Shown piece by piece: positions 1 to 6,746 of a DNA stretch of 13,891 nucleotides; within the stretch, counting starts at the first letter, position 1; each line of letters begins with the position of its first letter. The DNA is from Planctomycetota bacterium (GTDB taxonomy: Bacteria; Planctomycetota; UBA1135; UBA2386). The translations under genes were made by a program, and so were the position numbers. Below the pieces are notes generated by a model that made no database searches, was not told the origin of the DNA, and saw only the letters and a list, made by a program, of their open reading frames with translations. The stretch covers positions 1 to 13,891 of the forward strand of contig QJVU01000755.1 of assembly GCA_003235605.1 (NCBI GenBank). Direction: 5' to 3'.

Positions 1-706
1 TGAGGGTTCCACCATCGGCAGCGTGCAGACTCTCCTCCAGCTGCTCGGGGGTGAGGCCGGAGCACGGTTCGACAACGTGTGGATGCTGCGACCTTCGGCC
101 GCTCATGTGAATGACACTTGCAGCAAGCGACTTGCCCGAGCCGGCCTTGCCCTCGACCAAAGCCGTCGCGGAGCTGGGCGCCACCCGTGCAAGGACGCTG
201 CGGAGGCGTCGGCTCGCGCTGCCGCCGCCGATCACCGCATCTCCCGACTCGAGCAGGCCAAGGCGGAGGCGCATCTCCCGGTTCTCTCGGAGCATTGCCT
301 GGTGGCCGAGGGCCAGCAAGGTGGTTGCCACCACCTGTTCCGGCGCCGTGGAGGGCGGCAGGAACAGCAGCAGGCCGAGGCTGTTGGCTTCCGGCAAGGT
401 CTCGATGTCGCCTTCGTTCAGCAGCATCACCACTCCGGCGTCGACGCCGGCGGCACGCGCACGCTCGAGAAACTCGATTCCCGACATCCCACCCACGGAC
501 GACGCCAGCAGGATCACATCCACACCGCCCTGGATGGCAAGCTCAAGACCCTCTTTCCCGGTGGTCGCGTGGCGCAGCGATCGCGCCCGGGTCTCCAGCT
601 CCGGGAGCATTTCCGCAGTTGGGAAGCTGCCATCGTGGACAACCAGCAGCCGCCCGCTGGTCGTTGCTGGGCCCCCTACGGCCTGAGTTTGGGATACAGC
701 GCCCAT
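1..706 (-). CDS. NtrC-like regulator with degenerate receiver and AAA+ domain (3' part outside window)
   Basis: The reading frame starts at ATG 706 and is still open at base 1, giving 235 visible residues. Residues ~18-125 have the alternating strand/helix layout of a response-regulator receiver. Residues ~157-235 match the start of a sigma54-activator AAA+ domain: IGGGSASRRLRSVLARVAP, then a Walker A GKAGSGKS (187-193 within GxxGxGKS), then the start of the pre-Walker B strand, ADGGTL. The receiver is degenerate: the acidic pair is H24-D25, the phosphoacceptor position is Ala68 (VILLASS where VLLD is expected), and the usual Thr and Lys switch residues are absent. Between Cys215 and ADGGTL there are only about 15 residues, where NtrC has roughly 40, so the GAFTGA loop that contacts sigma54 is missing. 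The gene follows the alkyltransferase gene by 37 bp on the same strand. It probably acts without phosphorylation and perhaps without sigma54. The family call is firm; the function is not known. Confidence 0.82.
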   Translation of the reverse strand, partial: MGAVSQTQAVGGPATTSGRLLVVHDGSFPTAEMLPELETRARSLRHATTGKEGLELAIQGGVDVILLASSVGGMSGIEFLERARAAGVDAGVVMLLNEGDIETLPEANSLGLLLFLPPSTAPEQVVATTLLALGHQAMLRENREMRLRLGLLESGDAVIGGGSASRRLRSVLARVAPSSATALVEGKAGSGKSLAASVIHMSGRRSQHPHVVEPCSGLTPEQLEESLHAADGGTL

Positions 707-743
707 ATCCGCAAATCGGCAGGACGGGTGCGGCCAGTGAAGC

Positions 744-1238
744 CTAGATGGCGAGTTGGAACCCTTCCAGCCGCAGGAGCCTTCGCTTCACGGCCAGTCC
801 GGGACCGAACCCGCCCGGGCCGCCGACCGCGACGACCCGATGGCATGGCACGAACAGGGGCAACGTGTTCCTGGCCATGACACTGCCCACCGCACGCGCC
901 GCGCCCGGGTGGCCAGCCAGACATGCCAGCTCGCCATAGCTGACAACCTCACCTGCGGGGACGAGGTCTCGGAGGGTAAGCATCACCCGTCGGCGAAAGG
1001 TCGTCAGGGCCGAGAGGTCCAGGGGAACCTCCAATGAGAGCCGCTGGCCGTGGAAGTACCGTTCGAGGGCAGACACCGCCTGCACGAGAACGGGATGCTC
1101 ACCAGCCGGCGCCGCAGGCCACGGTTCGCCATGCCGGAGCCAGCGGACCTCGCGCAGGCCACGGTCTCCCGCGCTCAGCCCCAACTCGCCCACGGGCGAA
1201 AAAAACCGGGTGCTCGCGGCCGCCCCCACCGTTTCCAT
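744..1238 (-). CDS. ogt: Methylated-DNA--protein-cysteine methyltransferase
   Basis: This is a suicide repair enzyme that transfers the alkyl group from O6-alkylguanine (and O4-alkylthymine) in DNA to its own cysteine. The translated C-terminal half is the canonical domain: FRRRV near 81-85, VPAGEVVSYGELA (93-105), the DNA-binding RAVGSVMARN segment (115-124), and the active-site PCHR motif with Cys132. It ends with a GGF.PGL..K..LL..EG segment. The N-terminal ~75 residues are the usual variable ribonuclease-like domain, with no Ada zinc domain. At 164 residues it has the normal Ogt length. ATG 1238 was chosen because it gives this length. In-frame ATGs at 1274 and 1313 exist, but the latter would overlap the divergent gene at 1295, and none of the starts has a convincing Shine-Dalgarno sequence. 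The gene is divergent from the TlpA-like gene and leads a two-gene run with the NtrC-like regulator. Confidence 0.95.
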   Translation of the reverse strand: METVGAAASTRFFSPVGELGLSAGDRGLREVRWLRHGEPWPAAPAGEHPVLVQAVSALERYFHGQRLSLEVPLDLSALTTFRRRVMLTLRDLVPAGEVVSYGELACLAGHPGAARAVGSVMARNTLPLFVPCHRVVAVGGPGGFGPGLAVKRRLLRLEGFQLAI

Positions 1239-1294
1239 TGCGATGATGTTACCCGCCCAGCATTCCTCCTCCATGGGCCGTATGAGCCTCCGAC

Positions 1295-2497
1295 ATGAAG
1301 AAGTTCGCGACAACCCTGTTCATCGCCAGCCTCGCCCTCGCACCGCAGGGCAACACTCAGGTCAAGGACTTCAACTTCGAGATCGTCACGCTCGGAGGGC
1401 GAACGCTCACGCAGGATGACTTCAAGAACAACGTGCTGATCGTGGACTTCTGGGGAACTTGGTGCGCGCCGTGCCGGGCAGCGACCCCCATGCTCAAGGG
1501 GCTCTACGGCAAGTACAAGCACCATGGCCTCGAGATCCTCGGGCTGGCATACGAGAAGGTCGGCAAGAGCGAAGCCCAGGACTTGGTCCGGGGTTTCGCT
1601 GCGGAGAACGGTCTCACCTACGCCTTGGCGCTCGGCACCAGCAAGATCCAAAACCAGGTGATCGGTTTCCAGGGTTATCCAACGTTGCTCTTCTTCAAGA
1701 GGGGTCTCGAGTTCAGCCACATCCTGGTGGGGCACAAGCCCGGTCACGAACAGGAAATCGAGGATTGGGTGAGGAAGCAGATCGGCCTGGACAAGCCGAA
1801 GGCCGGCAAGACAACGCAAGACGAGGGGGAAGGAGAGGAGAAGGAAGAGAAGCCGGAAGAGAAGGAGAACGAAGAAAAGGAGGTTGTCGAGACCGGCAGG
1901 ATCTACAAACCGGGCAACCACGACCAGGGGTTCGGCTTCGAGGTGGAAGGGCTCGACGGCAAGACCATGCGTTTCGACGACTTCCGTGGCCGTAAGGTGA
2001 TTCTGGCCATGACCTCAACCTGGGATCCCGAAGCCCGGAACACCGCCGCGGTGTTGAACCAGCTGCATGATCGCTATGCCAAGAGCGGCGTCATCGTGCT
2101 TGCCGCCAGCTTGGAGATCGCTCGGGACCAGGACAAGAAAGTCGCGGCCATCAAGAAGTTCCTTGCGGAGGTTGAGCCGCGCTACACAGTGTTCCCGGTC
2201 AACAACAGCTTCTTGAAGAAGCTCCACCGCACCAGCGGCCTGCCCACGTACCTGATGTTCGATGAGAAAGGCACTTTGATTCTGCGACAGGAGAGCGACA
2301 CCGCCGAGAAAGTCCTGGCGGCGTTCGCGGAGGCCCTCGCCGGCAACAAGGCCGGGAAGGGTGAGCCCGCCAGGAAAGAACCCAACAAGGACTCCAGGAA
2401 AGGACCCGGCAAGGACTCCGGTGAGGAGGCCGTCCGGAAGACCGCCAGCAAGAAGGCAACGACGAACCCTCGGCGCCTGCGCCTCCAACGGCGCTGA
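1295..2497 (+). CDS. Exported thioredoxin/TlpA-like protein with two thioredoxin folds, the second without cysteines
   Basis: Four hundred residues. An N-terminal signal peptide (KK followed by a hydrophobic stretch, ~1-22) predicts export. Domain 1 (~24-165) is a TlpA/ResA-type thioredoxin fold with a WCAPC active site (Cys57, Cys60) and a cis-proline loop GYPT (Pro129), so it should be redox-active in the periplasm or at the envelope. An acidic Glu/Lys linker (~170-200) follows. Domain 2 (~211-350) repeats the fold, including a GLPTY cis-Pro loop (Pro317), but where the CxxC should be it reads STWDPEAR, so it cannot do thiol chemistry and is probably a binding or structural module. The tail (351-400) is low complexity and rich in Lys, Arg, Gly and Pro. 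ATG 1295 fits the signal peptide; there is no Shine-Dalgarno. The partner protein is unknown. A role in disulfide reduction or cytochrome maturation is possible, but no ccm/ccs gene is nearby. Confidence 0.88.
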   Translation: MKKFATTLFIASLALAPQGNTQVKDFNFEIVTLGGRTLTQDDFKNNVLIVDFWGTWCAPCRAATPMLKGLYGKYKHHGLEILGLAYEKVGKSEAQDLVRGFAAENGLTYALALGTSKIQNQVIGFQGYPTLLFFKRGLEFSHILVGHKPGHEQEIEDWVRKQIGLDKPKAGKTTQDEGEGEEKEEKPEEKENEEKEVVETGRIYKPGNHDQGFGFEVEGLDGKTMRFDDFRGRKVILAMTSTWDPEARNTAAVLNQLHDRYAKSGVIVLAASLEIARDQDKKVAAIKKFLAEVEPRYTVFPVNNSFLKKLHRTSGLPTYLMFDEKGTLILRQESDTAEKVLAAFAEALAGNKAGKGEPARKEPNKDSRKGPGKDSGEEAVRKTASKKATTNPRRLRLQRR

Positions 2498-2509
2498 CGA
2501 CTGGAAGGG

Positions 2510-2530
2510 CTTGCCGCAGGGCTCGGCAAG
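2510..2530 (+). other. Hairpin just after the TlpA-like gene
   Basis: A perfect 7-bp stem, CTTGCCG (2510-2516) with CGGCAAG (2524-2530), and a 7-nt loop, 12 bp after the TlpA-like stop codon. No T-run follows, so it is not a classical intrinsic terminator. It could protect the mRNA 3' end or assist termination. Confidence 0.4.
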
Positions 2531-2570
2531 TACTGGAAGGCAGGAGCTCGCGGAAGGCCTCCCGGAAAAA

Positions 2571-2595
2571 TGAGCGGCCCCTGCAGGGCCGCTCA
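2571..2595 (-). terminator. Intrinsic terminator of the small minus-strand gene at 2643-3083
   Basis: A perfect 10-bp inverted repeat, TGAGCGGCCC (2571-2580) and GGGCCGCTCA (2586-2595), encloses a 5-nt loop. On the minus strand it is followed directly by five T residues (AAAAA at 2566-2570 on the plus strand). It lies 47 bp beyond the stop codon of the minus-strand gene. It may also end plus-strand transcription from the convergent TlpA-like gene, but without a T-run in that direction. Confidence 0.8.
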
Positions 2596-2642
2596 CGGGA
2601 GGTCACCTGGAGTTGTGAGTTGGCAGGGGGCTGCCCTCCAGA

Positions 2643-3083
2643 TCAGTTGCCTTCGAAGAGTTTCTTGACCAGCTCGTCGATGTCGAGCTGCTCGAGCTCC
2701 TCTGACTTGATAGGCGGCATTGCCTTTAACTTCTGGTACTCTTCAATGCTGCTGAGCTCGACATAGTCTCTGTAGGACATTCTTGTCTTGCCCTCCCTGC
2801 CCTGGACCCGGGAGCCCTTCTCTGCAGAAGCAGGATCGATGCCCGTTACCAGGGTGTTCTTTGCGCGCTTGCAGATCGAAAGCGTGTTCTCGAGATTGCC
2901 ACGGATCTTCAGAAGACGCTCTTCGTTGGTGCCCGGCAGATCGATGCTCCTGGAGATCTTGGCGATGGCCACCTCGAGGACAGCAATCAGGCAGTTGAGC
3001 TTCGTCAAGAGCTTTGCGCGATACTCAGCCGAGCTCAATCCTGCGCCGAGGTTCTCTGAATCGTGGTTCTTGGCGTCTTCCAT
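2643..3083 (-). CDS. Hypothetical small helical protein, 146 aa
   Basis: I do not recognise this family. ATG 3083 was chosen because it has the best Shine-Dalgarno in the window (AAAGGAA, 7 nt upstream) and because the longer open frame upstream reads as non-coding. Residues ~18-80 are predicted to form a helical hairpin (heptad-like Leu/Ile spacing in LLTKLNCLIAVLEVAIAK and in the segment around 54-77). A polar linker (~82-100) follows, then a conserved-looking C-terminal unit, MSYRDYVEL..IEEYQKLKAMPPI (102-125), and an acidic helical end (128-146). There is no signal peptide or TM segment, so it is probably cytoplasmic. Base composition is visibly richer in A+T than the neighbouring genes, which may mean recent acquisition. 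A sigma54-type promoter element upstream and a strong terminator downstream make it a single-gene transcription unit. Confidence 0.8.
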   Translation of the reverse strand: MEDAKNHDSENLGAGLSSAEYRAKLLTKLNCLIAVLEVAIAKISRSIDLPGTNEERLLKIRGNLENTLSICKRAKNTLVTGIDPASAEKGSRVQGREGKTRMSYRDYVELSSIEEYQKLKAMPPIKSEELEQLDIDELVKKLFEGN

Positions 3084-3137
3084 TGTCAGTTCCTTTCGTT
3101 GCGTGCCTGTTGTAGTCAGAGGTTTCATCCGCCATGG

Positions 3138-3155
3138 AAGCAGCCTACGTGCCAA
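3138..3155 (-). promoter_or_regulatory. Candidate sigma54 (-24/-12) promoter for the 146-aa gene
   Basis: On the minus strand the sequence reads TTGGCACG-TAGG-CTGCTT. The invariant GG and GC dinucleotides are present with the required 10 bases between them, and the -24 half is a full match to the YTGGCACG consensus. The -12 half is CTGC instead of TTGC. Predicted transcription start is near 3128, giving a ~45-nt leader before ATG 3083. No activator binding site was identified. Confidence 0.55.
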
Positions 3156-3354
3156 GTAGCCGCTCATAGTGAGACCTTGGCGTTGGCCGCGATGGTACCG
3201 GCCTGATGTGCGATCCAGGGCCAGGAACCAGGACCCGGGCTCGGGCTCTTGTTCGAGACTCCGTCCAAAAAACCGGACGAGACGTCGAGTTGAGTGGACG
3301 TTGTCGATTCCAGTGGACAGGAGCGCCAGGCTCCCGTCCCAGCCCCTACCCCCT

Positions 3355-4533
3355 CTATTGCAGGGTCGCCACAGCTTGGCGATAGATGGCCTTGGCAGTG
3401 TTCTCGACCATCGCCCGAGAAGCACCTCCGATCACCCGGAAATCCACCCCGCCCTGGGCGAAGTAGAAATCGGTGATGCCGTTGTTCTCGAACACGTAGA
3501 GGTTGTCGCCCACGGTTCGGACCGACCAGCCGTTGGTCGAGGGCTTCGGCGTCTGCTGCACGAAGATCTGGTCGATGCCGTCGGAGTAGACCAGCAACGC
3601 GATCTTCTTTCCCTGGTAGGCGTCAGTGATGACCTGGCTCCTGGCCGACTTGTAGCCTGGGGGCAACTGGGCAGGGCCAGGCACGACCTGGCTGCGCGCC
3701 TGCGTCACGACTTGGCGCAGGGCGTCGTAGGCACTGCTGCAATCAGCAAAACCCTTGGTAGGACTCCACCAGCTCGTGCTGTTGGGTATCCGTGCGTTGG
3801 GTTGGAAGCTGGTGACCTCGACCTCTGCCCGCAGGACGACGTCCAGGGTGTACTCGGCACGATAGAGCGGGTAGGCCGTCTCGAGGTCCAGGTCCAGGAG
3901 CCATGCGCTGCGATCCCACTGCTTCGGGATCACAGCGATCCGATACGTGGGGCGGCCAATGCGCTGCGTCTTGCCGAGGTAGTAGATCCCGTAGTTCAGG
4001 TTGGCCTGAGCGACATCGTGGACCCTGAAGCTCTGGTACCGGAACAGGAAACCAGCGCTCTCGGCGAAGATCTGGCCTCGCTGGCTCAGCTCGAACGGAG
4101 TGAGCGTTCTGCCCTCGATGCCGAGGAACGTGAGCTGAAAGCGCTCCGGTGTGTTGGTCCCGGTCCCCCGGTGGAGAAGCGACTCCTTCGTGCCAACCCA
4201 ACGGGTCTGGCTCGTCGGCTTGCTGTTGGTGGCCAGGCTGCCGTTCGGATTCATGCCGCTGCCGCTCGTTGGCAGAGGCACCTGCTCCCGGGTTCGCCGC
4301 ACCTGCTGGACGGAGTAGGTGCACCGTTCCATGGCATCCTTGATGTGCTGGAAGGTGATCTGCGACGGCGCCGCAAAGGGCTTCGGCTGCTGCTGCTTCG
4401 CAGTGCCTCCGCTCTGCTGGGCAGTCGCCGTGACCGAGACCTGTGCCCCCGCGCGCGCAGGCGACATGGGGATCAGGACCAAGGCAAGCGCTGCGAACAA
4501 GGGGAGTGGGCGGCCGTGGATCACAGCGCTCAT
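3355..4533 (-). CDS. RseB/MucB-like exported regulator of the sigma factor pathway
   Basis: 392 residues with a signal peptide (hydrophobic ~10-22, cleavage near 28-30). In Gammaproteobacteria RseB sits in the periplasm, binds the anti-sigma factor RseA and shields it from proteolysis until envelope stress or lipid signals release it. The large N-terminal part (~60-245) ends with a lipoprotein-carrier-like strand pattern: YRIAVIPKQWDRSAWLLDLD (197-216), then an ET..PLYR segment. The C-terminal part (~285-392) has LPPGYK (290-295), LVYSDGIDQIFVQQ (314-327) and a final compact domain, the pattern of the RseB C-terminal domain. The start codon overlaps the anti-sigma stop by 4 bp (ATGA, 4530-4533), and the order sigma / anti-sigma / this gene copies rpoE-rseA-rseB. 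Similarity is remote, so the assignment rests on pattern plus context. Confidence 0.7.
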   Translation of the reverse strand: MSAVIHGRPLPLFAALALVLIPMSPARAGAQVSVTATAQQSGGTAKQQQPKPFAAPSQITFQHIKDAMERCTYSVQQVRRTREQVPLPTSGSGMNPNGSLATNSKPTSQTRWVGTKESLLHRGTGTNTPERFQLTFLGIEGRTLTPFELSQRGQIFAESAGFLFRYQSFRVHDVAQANLNYGIYYLGKTQRIGRPTYRIAVIPKQWDRSAWLLDLDLETAYPLYRAEYTLDVVLRAEVEVTSFQPNARIPNSTSWWSPTKGFADCSSAYDALRQVVTQARSQVVPGPAQLPPGYKSARSQVITDAYQGKKIALLVYSDGIDQIFVQQTPKPSTNGWSVRTVGDNLYVFENNGITDFYFAQGGVDFRVIGGASRAMVENTAKAIYRQAVATLQ

Positions 4534-5108
4534 TTCCCACCTCCCGCGATCAAGCGCACGAGGTCATTGCCATGAAGGGGCTGGCCAAGGGGCCGCTCGA
4601 GCGTCTGGACCTGGATGTCGAGCCCGGGACCCCCTGCGGTGGACGTCCCAGGCCAAAGCATGTTCATCGACAGGCCGCCTCCCACCATCAGCAGCACTGC
4701 CGCAGCCGCGGCAACCCTGAGTCGGAATGCCCGGACCTGGCGCCGGCGGTCAGCCTGGAGGCGGCGGAGATCCGCGTGGATCCGCTGCCAGAGCCACCCG
4801 GGAGCACGACGACCAACGGGGCTCCGGAAATGTGCTGCCAGCTCCGGACGATCCCGGGCCTCCCGGTCCCAGACCCCCCCGGCCCGGTGTTCCTCGGGCA
4901 CCTGCCGAGGCGGCAGGGCATCCGCCAGGATCGTCCCGAGTCGATCAGCGGCGGCCCGCTCGTAGATTGCTTCCAGGAAAGCCCGGTCCGAGAGCTCTGC
5001 AGGCACTTGGGGTCGCTGCAGCGCCCGCAACAATCGCGCATTCTGGGCATACTCCCGGTAGCCGAGGCTCTCGGGCTGTTGCTCCAAGTTGTTGCGCGGG
5101 GCGGTCAT
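4530..5108 (-). CDS. RseA-type membrane anti-sigma factor
   Basis: 192 residues. The N-terminal ~125 residues are charged and helical. A single transmembrane segment (~129-151) is preceded by a strongly basic run, RRRQVRAFRLR, placing the N-terminus in the cytoplasm and a ~40-residue tail outside. There are no cysteines, so this is not a zinc-type (ZAS) anti-sigma factor. The layout resembles RseA: a cytoplasmic sigma-binding domain, one TM and a short periplasmic segment where an RseB-like partner could bind. It overlaps the sigma gene by 4 bp (ATGA, 5105-5108) and the RseB-like gene by 4 bp, implying translational coupling and balanced production. No sequence motif proves sigma binding; the call comes from topology and position. 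Confidence 0.75.
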   Translation of the reverse strand: MTAPRNNLEQQPESLGYREYAQNARLLRALQRPQVPAELSDRAFLEAIYERAAADRLGTILADALPPRQVPEEHRAGGVWDREARDRPELAAHFRSPVGRRAPGWLWQRIHADLRRLQADRRRQVRAFRLRVAAAAAVLLMVGGGLSMNMLWPGTSTAGGPGLDIQVQTLERPLGQPLHGNDLVRLIAGGGK

Positions 5109-5791
5109 GCGACACCTTCAGACAGATCCTCGTCCACCGTTGTCTCTGACGGTCGCAGAGGTCTGTAAGGTTCCTTCTGGGTTTCGGAATAACCGAATTG
5201 GTCAAGGGTTCCGTCCAGAACCCGGTGCAGCGCAAGGTGCGCCCTGGCCAACCGTGACTTCACGGTGCCAATGGAGATATCGAGCACCTGGCTGAGCTGC
5301 TCGTAGCTGAGGCCCTCCAGGTAGCGCAACACCAAGACCGCTCTCAGCTTGTCGCTGAGGCGCTGGATGGAGTCGTGGACGTGGCGCTCCAGCTCTCCCT
5401 TCTCTGCAGACTCCATCGGCCCGGGCACCTGTTCCTCGGGCGGTTCCGCAGGAGCAGCGAGGGTGGAGAGGCTCTGTGCTCGATGGTGAAAACGACTGCC
5501 GGCCTGGCGCCGGTTGTCGATGCTGCAATTGACCACGATCCGGAACAACCAGGTGCTGAACAGGGAGTCGAAGCGAAACGAGCCGATCTTCCTGAACAAC
5601 AGGCTGAAGCTCTCCTGCACGACGTCCATGGCGTCCGCAGAGGAGCCGGCTATGCGGTACGCAATCGAATAGACGCGGTCCCTGTACCTGTAGTAGAGCA
5701 CCTCGAACGCGGCCTCGAACTCGTCGGATTCCGGGTCCTGGCAAGACTTCACCAGGTCCAGGTCCGGGTCCGGGTCTGAGCGCGGTTCCAT
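5105..5791 (-). CDS. ECF-family RNA polymerase sigma factor
   Basis: 228 residues. Region sigma2 (~20-95) includes the core-binding and -10 recognition segments YRYRDRVYSIAYRIAGS, DAMDVVQESFSLLFRKIG and TWLFRIVVNCSIDNRR. A variable acidic linker follows, then region sigma4 (~138-192) with LVLRYLEGLSYEQLSQVL and the recognition helix segment DISIGTVKSRLARAHLALHRVL. A ~33-residue C-terminal extension follows sigma4. The N-terminus has a Asp-Pro repeat (DPDPDLDL) encoded by short DNA repeats. ATG 5791 was preferred over the adjoining TTG at 5794. The gene is the first of a three-gene overlapping set with its probable anti-sigma factor and an RseB-like protein. It very likely controls an envelope or extracytoplasmic stress regulon and its own operon. 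Confidence 0.95.
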   Translation of the reverse strand: MEPRSDPDPDLDLVKSCQDPESDEFEAAFEVLYYRYRDRVYSIAYRIAGSSADAMDVVQESFSLLFRKIGSFRFDSLFSTWLFRIVVNCSIDNRRQAGSRFHHRAQSLSTLAAPAEPPEEQVPGPMESAEKGELERHVHDSIQRLSDKLRAVLVLRYLEGLSYEQLSQVLDISIGTVKSRLARAHLALHRVLDGTLDQFGYSETQKEPYRPLRPSETTVDEDLSEGVA

Positions 5792-5792
5792 C

Positions 5793-5816
5793 AAGACGAG
5801 AAACGAAAGACGAGAA
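5793..5816. repeat. Two 10-bp direct repeats before the sigma factor gene
   Basis: AAGACGAGAA occurs at 5793-5802 and again at 5807-5816 (period 14 bp) on the plus strand, directly before the sigma factor start on the other strand. In the mRNA this is a pyrimidine-rich leader with no Shine-Dalgarno. It could be a binding site or chance low complexity. Confidence 0.45.
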
Positions 5817-5846
5817 GAGGTTCGCCGTTCGGGCTCGCCGCGAAGA

Positions 5847-6746
5847 TCAGTTGCCTGTAAGCGTGCCTAGGCCTCCCGGCACGAACACCGGTTGTCCGAC
5901 GTTGTTGCCGCAATTGCTGGCGCAGCGCAGACCGGCCGCCGGCTTGCACTCGGCTGACGTCACTTCGCAGAGATGCCCGTTGGGGCTGCTGGATACAATG
6001 GAAAGCTGCATCACACATACCCGACCACCCTTCCAGAACGGATTGGGCTCCTGGAAACGGGCGTCGGCGTTGATGGGCTGCAGAAAGAAAGTGTTGTCGG
6101 TCGAGGGAAGCATGGCATGGGGCAGGCCTCCCGAATTGACGACATAGGTACCTGTATTGACGTACTTGTGGTCGAAGATCCCTTGTGCTCCGAGAGTGCA
6201 CGGCAGGAGCAAAGACAGCGACCGCTCGTCCGCCAGCCGGCAGCTGGCGCGGACATACAAGCCGCGGCTGGTCTGCTTGGTGACGAGGGATACACCGCCA
6301 TGCCCAAGCACTGGGACGAGGGACACCTTCGTACCCTCTACGTCGATGTACGGTTCGATGCGGATGTTGCTGCTGCTGGTCACGAGGAACCGCGCCAGCA
6401 TGTGCAACCACACGCTCGTAACGCCGTTCTCTGTGGCACTCGTGACAACCACCCGCATCCCGTTCTCCAACTCCGGCTCTTCCATCCGTTCGAGCAGGTT
6501 GCCGTAACAGAGGATTGCAAGGAAGTCATCGACCCCGTCGCTGTTGCTGTCCACCAACTTGGGATCGGTCTCCAGCAACCATTCGACGCCATCCGGTACC
6601 AGATCGCCGTCGGTGTCTTCCAATGCAGACGACCCGTTGGCTGCCAGCGCCAAGCGTTCCGGACCGGCGCCGGCGAACTGCCAGATCACCACGGCCACGC
6701 AGCAGCAGGCGGCCATCAGCAAGGTGGAGAGACGTGGTCTCGGCAT
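5847..6746 (-). CDS. Membrane-anchored or exported protein with calcium-loop (thrombospondin type 3-like) repeats
   Basis: 299 residues from ATG 6746; the open frame extends 36 codons further upstream, but this start places a basic N-terminus directly before a hydrophobic segment (~8-26, including a Cys-Cys-Cys run) that should be a signal anchor or signal peptide. Residues 44-56 (DTDGDLVPDGVEW) and 66-79 (DSNSDGVDDFLAI) are Asp-rich loops of the type-3 thrombospondin/dockerin kind that usually bind calcium. The remainder (~95-299) is beta-rich and unrecognised, with several cysteines near the end (C260, C267, C275, C279) that may form disulfides after export. It lies 55 bp upstream of the sigma factor on the same strand and may be co-transcribed. 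A role as a surface sensor or sigma target is only a guess. Confidence 0.8.
   Translation of the reverse strand: MPRPRLSTLLMAACCCVAVVIWQFAGAGPERLALAANGSSALEDTDGDLVPDGVEWLLETDPKLVDSNSDGVDDFLAILCYGNLLERMEEPELENGMRVVVTSATENGVTSVWLHMLARFLVTSSSNIRIEPYIDVEGTKVSLVPVLGHGGVSLVTKQTSRGLYVRASCRLADERSLSLLLPCTLGAQGIFDHKYVNTGTYVVNSGGLPHAMLPSTDNTFFLQPINADARFQEPNPFWKGGRVCVMQLSIVSSSPNGHLCEVTSAECKPAAGLRCASNCGNNVGQPVFVPGGLGTLTGN

Noticed and set aside
23..880. Plus-strand frames of 190-285 residues at the left edge
   Set aside because: They are opposite the NtrC-like gene and ogt, are Arg/Pro/Ala/His-rich with no family signature, and the minus strand shows clear domain motifs.
1175..1921. Minus-strand 248-aa frame with a Leu/Phe-rich start suggesting membrane segments
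   Set aside because: The hydrophobic run is simply the antisense of the Glu/Lys linker codons of the TlpA-like gene.
2612..2632. Second possible sigma54-like site, TTGGCAG...CTGC
   Set aside because: The GG and GC dinucleotides are 9, not 10, bases apart, and it lies inside a transcription end region.
3169..4575. Plus-strand 468-aa frame
   Set aside because: Shadow of the RseB-like gene; the minus-strand product has a signal peptide and 4-bp coupling to the anti-sigma gene.
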